Below, piece by piece: positions 17,513 through 26,658 of a stretch of DNA of 64,000 nt. How positions within the stretch are numbered: position 1 is the first letter of the stretch; each line of letters opens with the position of its first letter. The stretch lies in the NCBI GenBank assembly GCA_004322215.1, contig SCSM01000027.1, forward strand, positions 124,001 through 188,000, written 5' to 3'. The translations under genes were made by a program, and so were the position numbers. This stretch comes from Bacteroidota bacterium. GTDB lineage: Bacteria; Bacteroidota; Ignavibacteria; Kapaibacteriales; UBA2268. The notes under the pieces are model-generated. The model had not been told where the DNA came from. It saw only the letters and a program-made list of their open reading frames with translations, and made no database searches.

Positions 17513-18487
17513 ATGGGAAAGATACATACAAGAAAATTGTCGAGTACATTTTTAATAGGATTATTCGTACTTGCCGGCTCGGCAATTTTAATATTCGTCA
17601 TCATCTGGCTTGGTGCAAGTCAGTTTCTCAAAGAAAATGTGTTATATGTAACATATTTCGATTCTTCGGTGGAAGGATTGAATACAGGTTCAGCAGTAAA
17701 GTATCTTGGTGTCCCGATTGGTACAGTTAAGGAAATAAGAGTAGCACCGGACGGCAAGTTGATTGAAGTAATAATGCAGGTGGAGAAAGGAGTATCGCTG
17801 AGCGATAGTCTTAGGGTTAAAGCGGAATTATCGGGATTAGCAGGAGGAAAGTTTTTGCAGATGTATTTTCCTGAAAATACACAGATGGCAGAGATGTATC
17901 CAAAATTAAGCTTCCAGCCGTCTTACCCGCTGATTAAATCATCACCATCGGGGATACAGGAAATCGAACTTGCAATGAAGGATGTGCTGGATAATCTACG
18001 CAGAATCAGGTTTTACGACATATCGAACCAGACGATTGCTTTTTTAGAGTCATCATCTAAGTTTTTCAATAACCCGGAACTTTACAATATAGTAGCGAAG
18101 ATTGACAGCTCAGCAATAAGCTTGCACCGACTTATGAAAGGAGCGGATACATCCGATATAATAGATAATGTACAGCTGACAAGTCAAAAACTTTTGCAGA
18201 TTGCGGTAGAACTTGAGTATTTTACGAATAATCTGAATAACCAAATTGATAATCTTGATATGGCGCACAAGGTTGATAATGTATTTGTCCAGCTCGATTC
18301 GGCAATAATCGAAGCGAGAAAAGTGATTGACGGTTTGGGATTCAGGACCGAATCATTGATGTACGGCCTGAACGAAACGATTGAAGACGTGAAGGTAACA
18401 AACAAGCAGGTAAGAAAATCGCTGAGGGTGGTATCGGATAATCCATCGCAGGTTTTTTTCAGTGAGCCGCCTCCTAAAGAAAAATAG
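17513..18487 (+). CDS. mlaD: MlaD/MCE-domain lipid transport protein
   Basis: The 324-residue protein has one N-terminal membrane anchor (TFLIGLFVLAGSAILIFVII). One MCE domain follows (~45-120: VTYFDSSVEGLNTGSAVKYLGVPIGTVKEI, with LSGLAGGKFLQM). A long helical C-terminal region rich in heptad-like repeats (~130-300) could form the periplasmic tunnel seen in longer MCE proteins. It is 111 bases after mlaF, and a GGTGAGG ribosome binding site is present. It completes the permease-ATPase-MCE set. Confidence 0.92.
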   Translation: MGKIHTRKLSSTFLIGLFVLAGSAILIFVIIWLGASQFLKENVLYVTYFDSSVEGLNTGSAVKYLGVPIGTVKEIRVAPDGKLIEVIMQVEKGVSLSDSLRVKAELSGLAGGKFLQMYFPENTQMAEMYPKLSFQPSYPLIKSSPSGIQEIELAMKDVLDNLRRIRFYDISNQTIAFLESSSKFFNNPELYNIVAKIDSSAISLHRLMKGADTSDIIDNVQLTSQKLLQIAVELEYFTNNLNNQIDNLDMAHKVDNVFVQLDSAIIEARKVIDGLGFRTESLMYGLNETIEDVKVTNKQVRKSLRVVSDNPSQVFFSEPPPKEK

Positions 18488-18515
18488 TATTTATAAACTA
18501 TAGAGAAGAAGGGTT

Positions 18516-19538
18516 ATGAGTATTATCAAAAGCCAAAATTTAAGAAAATGGGAATGCAATATTTTAAATATTTTTAAAGGATGTATTGCATTAACAGCGA
18601 TAGTATTATTGTCCTCTTGCGGAACATCAAAAAATGTAATTACATGGAATGTCGAGTTGAAGGATTCGGAAATGCCAATTACCGACAAATGCAACCCGGG
18701 AACGAAGATGCAATCTATCAAATCGGCTGAGAAACCGATGCTGATTCCGGCAGATGAGGAAACTGAGTCGAGAGTAAGAGTTTTGGGAGTACCATGTTCT
18801 CCTGATGCTGACGCTCAAACTTATGATGTCCCAATATCGAGGGTGAAAAGAATTACTTATGTAAGCGACCCGCTCGAACCACCGTCACAGGTAGAATTTA
18901 ATGAGCTACAACCGTTATTAGGTTGTTGCAGCGAGAGAGACGGAATTGTAATGTTTGACAAGTTCGAATTGCGGGGTGTATTGGGATACAGAGGTATTCA
19001 GGAGGAATATTATAAGCCGGGAGTATTAACACCATTTAAATCTACATTCTTCGGGTTCGATGAGGGGGGTTCGACAATGATTATAGGATTGGAATTTGCC
19101 GGCTTATGGAATGTGCCATTCATTGATAAAAGCGAAAAATTTCAACTCGGATTCATAACAGGTCTCTGGCCCTGGGATGGTTCAATGTTTGTTCCGCTCG
19201 GATTGCATGGCAGATACACATTCAATCCACATCCTAAGCCAAGTTCCGACAATTGTAATTCATGGTATCTATACGGGAATCTCGGATTGCCTTTGGATTT
19301 TCAGACAAAAGCGCCATTATTCGCAAGCAAAATAGAATTCCAAAGATATTTTTATGGCTTGGGAATTGGATATGACTGGGCAATTACATGCAATATGGAT
19401 TTGTCATTTGATTTAGGATTCAGAGCAATGAATCTGCCACTGCCAGCATGCGAAAGCTGTCCAACAACACCGATTGATGAAAGATACCCATACAGGTATT
19501 CAAGAGCATTATTGTTCAGATTCGGATTGACTTTTTAA
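18516..19538 (+). CDS. lipoprotein-anchored outer-membrane barrel-like protein
   Basis: The protein has 340 residues. The N-terminal hydrophobic segment ends in a lipobox-like LLSSCGTS. The second half alternates in the way of outer-membrane beta strands and ends in an aromatic (ALLFRFGLTF), as barrel proteins usually do. The first half contains a Cys pair (GCCSERDG) and no known domain. It follows mlaD by 28 bases and begins an envelope gene block, so a role in outer-membrane or lipid homeostasis is plausible but unproven. Confidence 0.6.
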   Translation: MSIIKSQNLRKWECNILNIFKGCIALTAIVLLSSCGTSKNVITWNVELKDSEMPITDKCNPGTKMQSIKSAEKPMLIPADEETESRVRVLGVPCSPDADAQTYDVPISRVKRITYVSDPLEPPSQVEFNELQPLLGCCSERDGIVMFDKFELRGVLGYRGIQEEYYKPGVLTPFKSTFFGFDEGGSTMIIGLEFAGLWNVPFIDKSEKFQLGFITGLWPWDGSMFVPLGLHGRYTFNPHPKPSSDNCNSWYLYGNLGLPLDFQTKAPLFASKIEFQRYFYGLGIGYDWAITCNMDLSFDLGFRAMNLPLPACESCPTTPIDERYPYRYSRALLFRFGLTF

Positions 19539-19569
19539 TGATATTGTATAACATAAAAAAGAATATAAA

Positions 19570-20934
19570 ATGAAAAAAATAATAAACCATATTTTGGAAT
19601 TCAAGAGAATTTATTTGTTATTGCTTGTTATAGGAACAATGTTTTATCTGTTAGCAGGATGTATGGATACGACAATGCCAGGCGAGGCGAATAAACGAAT
19701 TCTTGCAGTTAATACATACGTAGCAGATTCTGCAAACCCATCTGACAGAGCTCCGTTAAGCGGTGTCACTGTGAGAGTGTATGACCTTGATGCAAATCCA
19801 AATGTTCCGATACAAGAAGCAACAACAGACAACATGGGAATCGCAGGATTTAATCTGCAGATTCCACTTATCGGGAGAACATACCGTGTAGTAGCAGAGT
19901 ATAATTCACTTTCACAGGATTCAACAATCGTGATATGTGATGACCGCGGAGTTGATTTTGTATTTTTGAAAACAGGATGCTTAAATGTTTGCCCGAGGAT
20001 TAACAATAATGATTTCGGTTCAGGAGGAATGATAAGCGATACGATTTCGAACAGAGGTGACAACAGGGTTTACATATCTCCTTCATTACAGAATCCTTCA
20101 ACAGCAATCATAACTTATGACATTTTCAATCCTGACACATCATGTTCGGCGATTTCTTTCAATGTTACGATAGAATCAGCAGCGGGAGTGATTTATGAAA
20201 ACCCAACTCAATATTATACTATAGACCCAATGAATTTTGTGATACAGCCCGGTCAACACAAGCAATTGACAATAACATTCAGGGCACCAATTAAGGATAC
20301 TTTAGACAGAGTTGTTTTAAGAAGAAATACACAATCGAAGATAGACAGTATGTTTGCAGTAAGGTTGAGAATTTCTACATCAGTAAATTGCACCCAGGAT
20401 TTGGATTTATATTCGATTGTAACTGCTGTTCCGGATTTAAGTCCGATTATAAATCTAAGGGCATATAATCAGAAGACACCGCAAAAACCGACACCTGAAC
20501 ACGAGGTATATTTCTTCGGGAATGCATCGAGAACAATTAATAATACAGGGGAATATCCCCCACTGAAAGGGAATATTTGGGTAGATGTGGATGACAATAA
20601 TCCGACAGCAATTCCTCCATTGGAGCCGATATTGAAAATTGTGCCAAATACCGGGATAATAGGAATGAAAGTGTGGAGGAGCGGTTTCCCCGAAAACGAT
20701 TTCTATAATGTAGTTCAGTTGATTGCAAATTTTCAGAATGACCCTACACATTCATCCGGATATACAAGTACAGAATTGAGGGGAATACAGGTAGGAGATG
20801 TCATAGCATTCCAGCTTGGACCCGATTCATATACACTGATATACATCAGGCGGGTTGACAATGGTACAGAACAAACATCGAGCAAGCAGTCAGGAATAGA
20901 ATTCCGGGCAATTTCCGGCATTTATGTTAATTAA
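19570..20934 (+). CDS. lipoprotein with carboxypeptidase-regulatory-like domain
   Basis: The protein has 454 residues. The signal sequence ends in the lipobox LLAGC, followed by MDTTMPGEANKR. Residues ~45-135 (PLSGVTVRVYDLD, NMGIAGFNLQIP, YRVVAEYN) resemble a carboxypeptidase-regulatory-like or Ig-type domain of the kind used in surface lipoproteins. The rest has beta-sandwich character with no family assignment. The gene sits between the barrel-like protein and the PD40/OmpA-like protein and is probably co-transcribed with both. Confidence 0.65.
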   Translation: MKKIINHILEFKRIYLLLLVIGTMFYLLAGCMDTTMPGEANKRILAVNTYVADSANPSDRAPLSGVTVRVYDLDANPNVPIQEATTDNMGIAGFNLQIPLIGRTYRVVAEYNSLSQDSTIVICDDRGVDFVFLKTGCLNVCPRINNNDFGSGGMISDTISNRGDNRVYISPSLQNPSTAIITYDIFNPDTSCSAISFNVTIESAAGVIYENPTQYYTIDPMNFVIQPGQHKQLTITFRAPIKDTLDRVVLRRNTQSKIDSMFAVRLRISTSVNCTQDLDLYSIVTAVPDLSPIINLRAYNQKTPQKPTPEHEVYFFGNASRTINNTGEYPPLKGNIWVDVDDNNPTAIPPLEPILKIVPNTGIIGMKVWRSGFPENDFYNVVQLIANFQNDPTHSSGYTSTELRGIQVGDVIAFQLGPDSYTLIYIRRVDNGTEQTSSKQSGIEFRAISGIYVN

Positions 20935-20950
20935 TCGGCAGGGGATGAAA

Positions 20951-23563
20951 ATGGAACAAACATTTAAATTGATATTAAAAAAGTTTTTCTTATTGTTATC
21001 CTTAATACTCATTCTATTTGTTCCTTTAGAGGCAAAAGAGGATATTAAAGGTGGAATATTAGACAGGAATGTCAATTCAGGCGATGAGGATTACGGCTCG
21101 TATTTAGTATTTGGAGATGTTACCGATACTTTATTTTTCACGAGTTCAAGACCTGTTCCAAACAGGAGACCAATTGCACTCGCAGCAGAAATCTTTTACT
21201 GTACGCGTCCTGCTGAATTCAGGAAAGCAGGAAAGCCGATTAATGAGGGGTGGTCACAAGCAAAACAGATTGTAGCGGAAGCATCGAGGATAGCACAGTT
21301 CACACGCGGCTCGCAAGCAATAAGCCCGGAAAGAATTATTTTTGCGGCAGAAAGAGACCTGTCAACATCGATGGCATCAGGTTCAAGTTATCTCTTCGAT
21401 TTATGGCAGATGACCAGGACATCAAAGGGTTTTACATCGCCAGAGCCATTGACTCTTGTTAATGACGCAGATGGATGGGATTCACAACCGGCATTATCTT
21501 CAGACGGCAAAATTCTTTACTTTGTAACGAACAGAGCTGGTGGTAAGGGAGGACTTGATATCTGGTATTCCATAATGGATGTAACCGGTGCCTGGTCGAA
21601 GCCGAAGCCGGTTCCGAATATTAATACACCCGGAAATGAAGTATCGCCGCATTGCGGAGCAGACGGTAAATTCTATTTTTCGAGTGAATGGAATTATTTA
21701 AAAAATGAAAAGGGAACGACAGGTAAAGATATTTACAGGGCAGATTACCAGGACGAGAATGGGATTCCGGTTCCTGTCAATCCTGTTAATTTCGATGAAG
21801 CGATGAAGAAGGACGCTGAAACTTATGGGATTGAAATTCCTGAAAATATTCAGTTCAATTCAGAAAATGATGACGAATTCCCGTTTATCAGCCCTGACAG
21901 AAAATTTATTTTCATAACATCAAACCGCAAAGCAGATTTTGGAAAAAGAAATTTATATGCATTTGCATTGCCAAAGTCAAAAATCAAATTATTGGTGAAT
22001 GTTACAGAGCAAATATTCGATGCAAATAACAATCTCGTTGTTCCACCTACATTAAAAATAGGATTGCCACTCTCACTCGTTGACAGTATAACAGGAGTTA
22101 CGCAGGAAATTAGTTCAGGAAATAAATATGAGATTGATGCAGACAGAACATATTTAATCAGATTCACAAAATTTGTCGAGGAGGAGTGTTATCAAAATAA
22201 AATAGAGGGACCGCAGGAATTAAAAGTATTTTCCAAAAAGCCGTTTGGCTTCGATACTCTTTATGTGAGGGACGCATTGATTTCGAGAAAAAAAGTGGAG
22301 ATTCCACCTATTATTTTCCATTCGACAGATACACTCCCCTATTTTATTACGGGATACTGGTACCCGATTACAACAGAGAATATGAAAGAGTACAGGCAAC
22401 GGGAACAGAACGGATTTTTCGATAATACCGGATTTGTTGATTCGACAGGGCATGATTACGAAATGCTTTCGAAAAAGATTGATGGTATATTTGATGACCA
22501 AATATACAAACCGCTTGAAAAATTATTACCATCATTCCAGGAGTTTTGCCGCGACACATTGATACTTAAAATTACAATACACGGATACACAGACCCAAGA
22601 GGACTATCGTCGGGGGAGGAACATCCATACAGACAAAAATCAAAATACAAGAGGAATTATCCCGATGATACAGTTACAATTGGCGTTGATGAAAGAGGGA
22701 GCCCTGTGACAATTCCATCAGGTCAGGATATGTGGAAGCAGGGATGGCCCAAAGACCAGAATAATCCCGATGGACCATGGATTAAATTACCGGATGAAGG
22801 AGAAAACGGGAATGTCCTGCTTTCAAAATTGCGTTCGTATTTTACATTCGTTACATTCGATAAAATTATGCAAAAGCGTTCGCCAATATATAAGCAAATG
22901 AAATATAATAACAGAGTAGTATTGGATGCCGAGGGATTCGGAGTTGATAAAGCAGGATTAAAAGAGAGGAATCTTCGTGATGACCCGATGAGCAGGAGAA
23001 TAGAGATATACATTGACATTCTTCGTCCGGAGGAACTTGCATATCACAAAAGGCAAATGGGCGGTTCACTTGCAGGAGTTCAAAAAGAAAATAAACCAGA
23101 AGTGAAACCAAAGGAAGAAGAAAAGCCGGTAGAAAAAGTTATTATAAAGGATGAAGCTGTAACCGAAAAGCCGGAAATTAAAGAAATAAAAAAAGATGAA
23201 ACAGTCAAGCCGGCAGATAAAACAAAAGATGTAATTGTCACAAAAAAAGAAGTTGACAAAACACCGCCGAAGATGACAGAACCTGTTAAACCGCAGGAGA
23301 CACAAGCGGCAAAACCATGTTATATGATTCACTATAATACTTATGACAATGAAGTTGATGCCCAGAATGCACTGAATATACTGAAATCGAGAGGTTTGCT
23401 CGAATCGCAGATTACATCATATTTCGATGCGTTCGGTTATGAGAGTTTTCGGCTTCGTTCTCAATGCTATCCGACTGCAGAAGAAGCAGTGAATGCAATG
23501 AAATCACAGAATTGGGTTTACAGGGAGTTGGACCTGAGTAAGATGCCTGTTATTGTAAAATGA
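20951..23563 (+). CDS. PD40 / OmpA-like / SPOR-like envelope protein
   Basis: The chosen start (20951) has GGGG seven bases upstream; earlier in-frame ATGs at 20924 and 20945 are possible. After a signal peptide (LILKKFFLLLSLILILFVPLEA) come PD40 beta-propeller blades (PALSSDGKILYFVTNRAGGKGGLDIW; SPDRKFIFITSNR). A divergent OmpA-C-like region follows (KITIHGYTDPRGLS ... DDPMSRRIEIYIDI), then a Lys/Glu/Pro-rich linker (~705-790) and a C-terminal SPOR-like domain (CYMIHYNTYDNEVDAQNALN). OmpA-C and SPOR domains both bind peptidoglycan, so the protein is likely periplasmic. The PD40 plus OmpA-C order recalls PorE of the type IX secretion system, but no TPR part or lipobox is present. Confidence 0.7.
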   Translation: MEQTFKLILKKFFLLLSLILILFVPLEAKEDIKGGILDRNVNSGDEDYGSYLVFGDVTDTLFFTSSRPVPNRRPIALAAEIFYCTRPAEFRKAGKPINEGWSQAKQIVAEASRIAQFTRGSQAISPERIIFAAERDLSTSMASGSSYLFDLWQMTRTSKGFTSPEPLTLVNDADGWDSQPALSSDGKILYFVTNRAGGKGGLDIWYSIMDVTGAWSKPKPVPNINTPGNEVSPHCGADGKFYFSSEWNYLKNEKGTTGKDIYRADYQDENGIPVPVNPVNFDEAMKKDAETYGIEIPENIQFNSENDDEFPFISPDRKFIFITSNRKADFGKRNLYAFALPKSKIKLLVNVTEQIFDANNNLVVPPTLKIGLPLSLVDSITGVTQEISSGNKYEIDADRTYLIRFTKFVEEECYQNKIEGPQELKVFSKKPFGFDTLYVRDALISRKKVEIPPIIFHSTDTLPYFITGYWYPITTENMKEYRQREQNGFFDNTGFVDSTGHDYEMLSKKIDGIFDDQIYKPLEKLLPSFQEFCRDTLILKITIHGYTDPRGLSSGEEHPYRQKSKYKRNYPDDTVTIGVDERGSPVTIPSGQDMWKQGWPKDQNNPDGPWIKLPDEGENGNVLLSKLRSYFTFVTFDKIMQKRSPIYKQMKYNNRVVLDAEGFGVDKAGLKERNLRDDPMSRRIEIYIDILRPEELAYHKRQMGGSLAGVQKENKPEVKPKEEEKPVEKVIIKDEAVTEKPEIKEIKKDETVKPADKTKDVIVTKKEVDKTPPKMTEPVKPQETQAAKPCYMIHYNTYDNEVDAQNALNILKSRGLLESQITSYFDAFGYESFRLRSQCYPTAEEAVNAMKSQNWVYRELDLSKMPVIVK

Positions 23564-23592
23564 GAATATTAAATTTCAGAAAGGATAGAGTT

Positions 23593-24171
23593 ATGAAAAG
23601 GATAAAAATATTATGGGTATTATTAATTGCTTTAACACTATGGTCATGCAGTACATACCGTGAGACCGAAAGGGAAGCAACAGGAACGGAAAATATAAAG
23701 GTATCGAAAAGCGTGATTGTACCAAAGGACGAGGGGGCTGCTCCGATTGCAGGTGTGGCAGAATTGCCGAGCCCGGGGCAAGTCGTTACATTCAACGGAA
23801 TAGGTCAGAAAGTTCACGTCAAAACAGGAGAGTCAGTTAATTTCATCTATGACGGGATTGACCCGGAAAAAACATATATCATTTATGAATCCACAGATGA
23901 CGGATATAATCTCGAGCTTGCCTGGAGAAACGAGCCGGTTATAATACACTTCTGGAAGCTGTGCCAGATTTATGTAGTTGCCTCACCATCCCTGACTAAT
24001 GTTGACATACCCGGTAATCTGAATTTAGAGCAGGTTATCTGGACACCGAGGTCTGATGGTACATGGGAAGTGCGAATCGGGACAGTAGAACGTGGCTGTA
24101 AGAGCAAGGCACTCGATGATTTACAGAAGATGAGAGATAAGGATTACGAGAAGGGAGTACCGAGAAAGTGA
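23593..24171 (+). CDS. lipoprotein of unknown function
   Basis: The 192-residue product starts at the ATG at 23593, which has AGGATAGAG upstream. The signal sequence ends LTLWSCSTYRE, a lipobox. A serine/lysine linker follows and then one beta-rich domain (GQKVHVKTGESVNFIYDGID, WEVRIGTVERGC) with two Cys. It is the last gene of the envelope block. A GTGAATAGTG-type repeat starts immediately after its stop. Confidence 0.65.
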   Translation: MKRIKILWVLLIALTLWSCSTYRETEREATGTENIKVSKSVIVPKDEGAAPIAGVAELPSPGQVVTFNGIGQKVHVKTGESVNFIYDGIDPEKTYIIYESTDDGYNLELAWRNEPVIIHFWKLCQIYVVASPSLTNVDIPGNLNLEQVIWTPRSDGTWEVRIGTVERGCKSKALDDLQKMRDKDYEKGVPRK

Positions 24172-24210
24172 AAATCAGTGAATAGTGAATAGTGAATAAT
24201 GAATAATTTC
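24172..24210 (+). repeat. GTGAATAGTG-type dispersed repeat
   Basis: AAATCAGTGAATAGTGAATA continues into GTGAATAATGAATAATTTC. Its first 16 bases recur at 25595-25610 inside the 3' end of the radical SAM gene, and a related sequence in reverse lies at 53458-53500. Confidence 0.65.
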
Positions 24211-24379
24211 TGAAAAAATTTATTTAAAAAAAACCTTTTCGGTAAAGCGGGTTAATTGATTCGGAATTAAGTACTGAACAATAGAGATTATGTTTTGACT
24301 TTCTTAACTAATTCAGCTATTATAATCCAAAGTTTTTTTATTTTTGCTCTATTATTTTTTCAATAATCACAATTATATA

Positions 24380-25633
24380 ATGGATAAGAATTTGGATTAT
24401 TCACCTCAAACAATTTACCGGCTGCCATGGAATCTTGCGGATAATGCAATTTCATGGCTGGAGCCGACAAGCAAATGCAATCTTTACTGCGACGGATGTT
24501 ATCGTGAAAACAGGGATGGCTCACACAAATCAATCGAGGAAATCAAGCATGAATTAGATGTTTTCGAAAAGCTGAGGAAATGCGACAGCGTTTCGATTAC
24601 AGGCGGAGACCCTCTGACTCATCCTCAAATCAAGGAGATTGTAAGATTAGCTAAAATGAAAAACTGGAAGCCGGTGATTAATACTAATGGAGCTTTGCTG
24701 ACTAAAGAATTGCTTCATGAATTGAAGCAGGCAGGTGTTTTCGGATTTACATTTCACGTTGACAGCGGACAGCAAAGACCACACTGGAAAGGGAAAAATG
24801 AACTCGAATTGAATGAACTGCGTTTGCAACTTGCAAATATGCTTGCAGAAGAAGGGGGATTGACTTGTTCTTTCAATGCGACTGTATATCCTGAAAATCT
24901 GAAATACATACCCGACCTTGTGAAATGGGCCCAGGAACATATAGATAAAGTGCATATCATGGTGTTCATTATTTATAGGATGGCAGTGCTCGATAAGGAT
25001 TACGATTATTACTTAGGCGATAAAAAGCTAACTTTCGACAACATAACTTATTCTAAATTTGAAGACCAGCGTAGAATTGACATTAAGTCGCAGGAGGTGG
25101 TAGATGAAATCAGGAAAGTTTATCCCGACTTCATGCCGTGTGCATACCTGAATGGTACAGTAAAGCCGGATTCATACAAGTGGCTTCTGACGGGAAGAAT
25201 GGGAAACAAGCACGAGATATTCGGTTATCTTGGTCCAAAATTCATGGAGTTCGTTCAGACAATTAAGCATCTTTTTTCCGGAAGCTATCTTGCTTATGCA
25301 AAATCGAAATACAACAGAATGGGCAGATTGTATTTCCTGATGGCACCATTCGATAGGGGTATAAGAAGTATCGCAAAAAATTACTTTAAATCATTTTTAG
25401 AGAATCCGAAAGCATTTTTCAGCAAGGTTCATTATCAGTCAGTGATGATTATTCAACCTGCTGATGTTATGGCTAACGGAGACCAGAATATGTGTGACGG
25501 ATGTCCTGACATTACGGTTTGGAATGACCAACTTATTTGGTCATGCCGGATGGAAGAGCAGTTGCATTGGGGACAGAATGTGAGAACGGTGCCGAAATCA
25601 GTGAATAGTGGAAAGTTATGGAAAGTGTTCTGA
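24380..25633 (+). CDS. radical SAM protein, 3' end altered by an inserted element
   Basis: The product has about 417 residues from the ATG at 24380. The SAM-binding cluster motif is CNLYCDGC near residue 26, with SITGGDPLTHP and INTNGALLT as following radical SAM blocks. A C-terminal CDGCPDITVWNDQLIWSC (~374-391) may bind a further iron-sulfur cluster. The last ~12 residues are encoded by a sequence shared with an intergenic repeat (AAATCAGTGAATAGTG at 25595). The frame then runs 16 bases into the next gene, so the original C-terminus was probably replaced. The substrate is not evident. Confidence 0.8.
   Translation: MDKNLDYSPQTIYRLPWNLADNAISWLEPTSKCNLYCDGCYRENRDGSHKSIEEIKHELDVFEKLRKCDSVSITGGDPLTHPQIKEIVRLAKMKNWKPVINTNGALLTKELLHELKQAGVFGFTFHVDSGQQRPHWKGKNELELNELRLQLANMLAEEGGLTCSFNATVYPENLKYIPDLVKWAQEHIDKVHIMVFIIYRMAVLDKDYDYYLGDKKLTFDNITYSKFEDQRRIDIKSQEVVDEIRKVYPDFMPCAYLNGTVKPDSYKWLLTGRMGNKHEIFGYLGPKFMEFVQTIKHLFSGSYLAYAKSKYNRMGRLYFLMAPFDRGIRSIAKNYFKSFLENPKAFFSKVHYQSVMIIQPADVMANGDQNMCDGCPDITVWNDQLIWSCRMEEQLHWGQNVRTVPKSVNSGKLWKVF
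25595..25612 (+). repeat. GTGAATAGTG repeat at the edge of the four-helix-bundle gene
   Basis: AAATCAGTGAATAGTG here equals 16 bases of the intergenic repeat at 24172. It marks the likely left border of the inserted gene. Confidence 0.6.
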
Positions 25634-25959
25634 AAAATAAGAGTTATGATTTTGCGATAAGAGTTGTGAAGTTGAATCAATATTTGATAAAGAATAAAAA
25701 GGAATTTGTTTTGAGCAAACAAGTGTTGAGGAGTGGAACGGGAATTTGTGCATTTGTACGGGAAGCGGAATTCGGGCAGAGTAAAGCAGATTTTACATCT
25801 AAGATGAGTATAGCATTGAAGGAAGCGAATGAAACTGATTACCTGATAGCAGTTTTGAAGGGCACTAAATATTTAAAAGATAAAGAATACAATAGTTTAA
25901 AATCTGAAATTGATGAATTGATAAAACTATTATTTACATCAGTCAAAACTTCCAAATAG
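25618..25959 (+). CDS. four-helix-bundle protein (23S rRNA intervening-sequence family)
   Basis: The 113-residue protein has the family signature almost complete: KSYDFAIRVVKLNQYL, FVLSKQVLRSGTGICAFVRE, AEFGQSKADFTSKMSIALKE, ANETDYLIAVL. Such proteins were first noticed in intervening sequences of 23S rRNA genes and are scattered through Bacteroidota-group genomes as solitary, apparently mobile copies; their role is unknown. It starts inside the end of the radical SAM gene and has a GTGAATAGTG repeat at its left edge, consistent with insertion there. Confidence 0.9.
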   Translation: MESVLKNKSYDFAIRVVKLNQYLIKNKKEFVLSKQVLRSGTGICAFVREAEFGQSKADFTSKMSIALKEANETDYLIAVLKGTKYLKDKEYNSLKSEIDELIKLLFTSVKTSK

Positions 25960-25982
25960 AATAAAACAATATAATTTTTTAT

Positions 25983-26588
25983 ATGGATATAGCAACATCA
26001 CCGGCTTCGATTATTGTATTTTTGGTAACTATTGCAATTAGTCTGTATGCAATGTCAGGGAGGTCGAATATTTATGATTCGTGGGCACTGTCTCCGTGGC
26101 GGCTGGTGCATGAGAACAAATGGTATCTGACTATTACAAAAGGATTCATACATGCAGATTTTATGCATCTCATATTCAATATGCTCACATACTACTTCTT
26201 TGCTTTCAGATTAGAATCCATTGTCGGTTCTGCCAGTTTTCTAATAATATATTTTGCGAGTCTGGTTCTGAGCGATATTTCAACGATAATTAAGAATAAA
26301 GACAATAGCGGATACAGGGCTGTGGGGGCATCCGGTGCGATTGCCGGTGTTTTGTTCAGCTATATTTTATTCGACCCGACAAGCAAGATGATGATGTTTC
26401 CTTTTCCGATTGGCATACCTTCGCCGATATTTGCACTTCTCTATCTTGCATACTGCTACTTTGCATCGAAGAGGTCTATGGATGAAATCAATCACGAGGC
26501 ACATTTATGGGGTGCATTGACGGGATTGCTCGTAACGATTATATTAATTCCTCAGAGTGTAGAGTATTTTATTGAGAAGGTGTTTTGA
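25983..26588 (+). CDS. rhomboid family intramembrane serine protease
   Basis: The 201-residue protein has about six membrane segments. It shows the rhomboid features: FIHADFMHLIFNMLTYYFF in the second helix, catalytic serine in GASGAIAG, and catalytic histidine in HEAHLWGALTG of the last helix. It cuts transmembrane segments of membrane proteins. The start lies 23 bases after the four-helix-bundle stop; that gene may have separated it from the radical SAM gene. Confidence 0.93.
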   Translation: MDIATSPASIIVFLVTIAISLYAMSGRSNIYDSWALSPWRLVHENKWYLTITKGFIHADFMHLIFNMLTYYFFAFRLESIVGSASFLIIYFASLVLSDISTIIKNKDNSGYRAVGASGAIAGVLFSYILFDPTSKMMMFPFPIGIPSPIFALLYLAYCYFASKRSMDEINHEAHLWGALTGLLVTIILIPQSVEYFIEKVF

Positions 26589-26602
26589 GAAGTAGTTGGG
26601 TT

Positions 26603-26650
26603 GTATTCCCTCACCCTAAATCCCACTCCCGGAGGGCGAGAGACTTTTCA
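26603..26650. repeat. CCCTCACCCTAAATCCC / GGGCGAG dispersed element
   Basis: CCCTCACCCTAAATCCCACT and CCGGAGGGCGAG form an imperfect hairpin between converging genes. It is related to the C-rich/G-rich elements at 3140, 3219 and 4083, and may act as a transcription terminator. Confidence 0.5.
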
Positions 26651-26658
26651 AATCAGAT

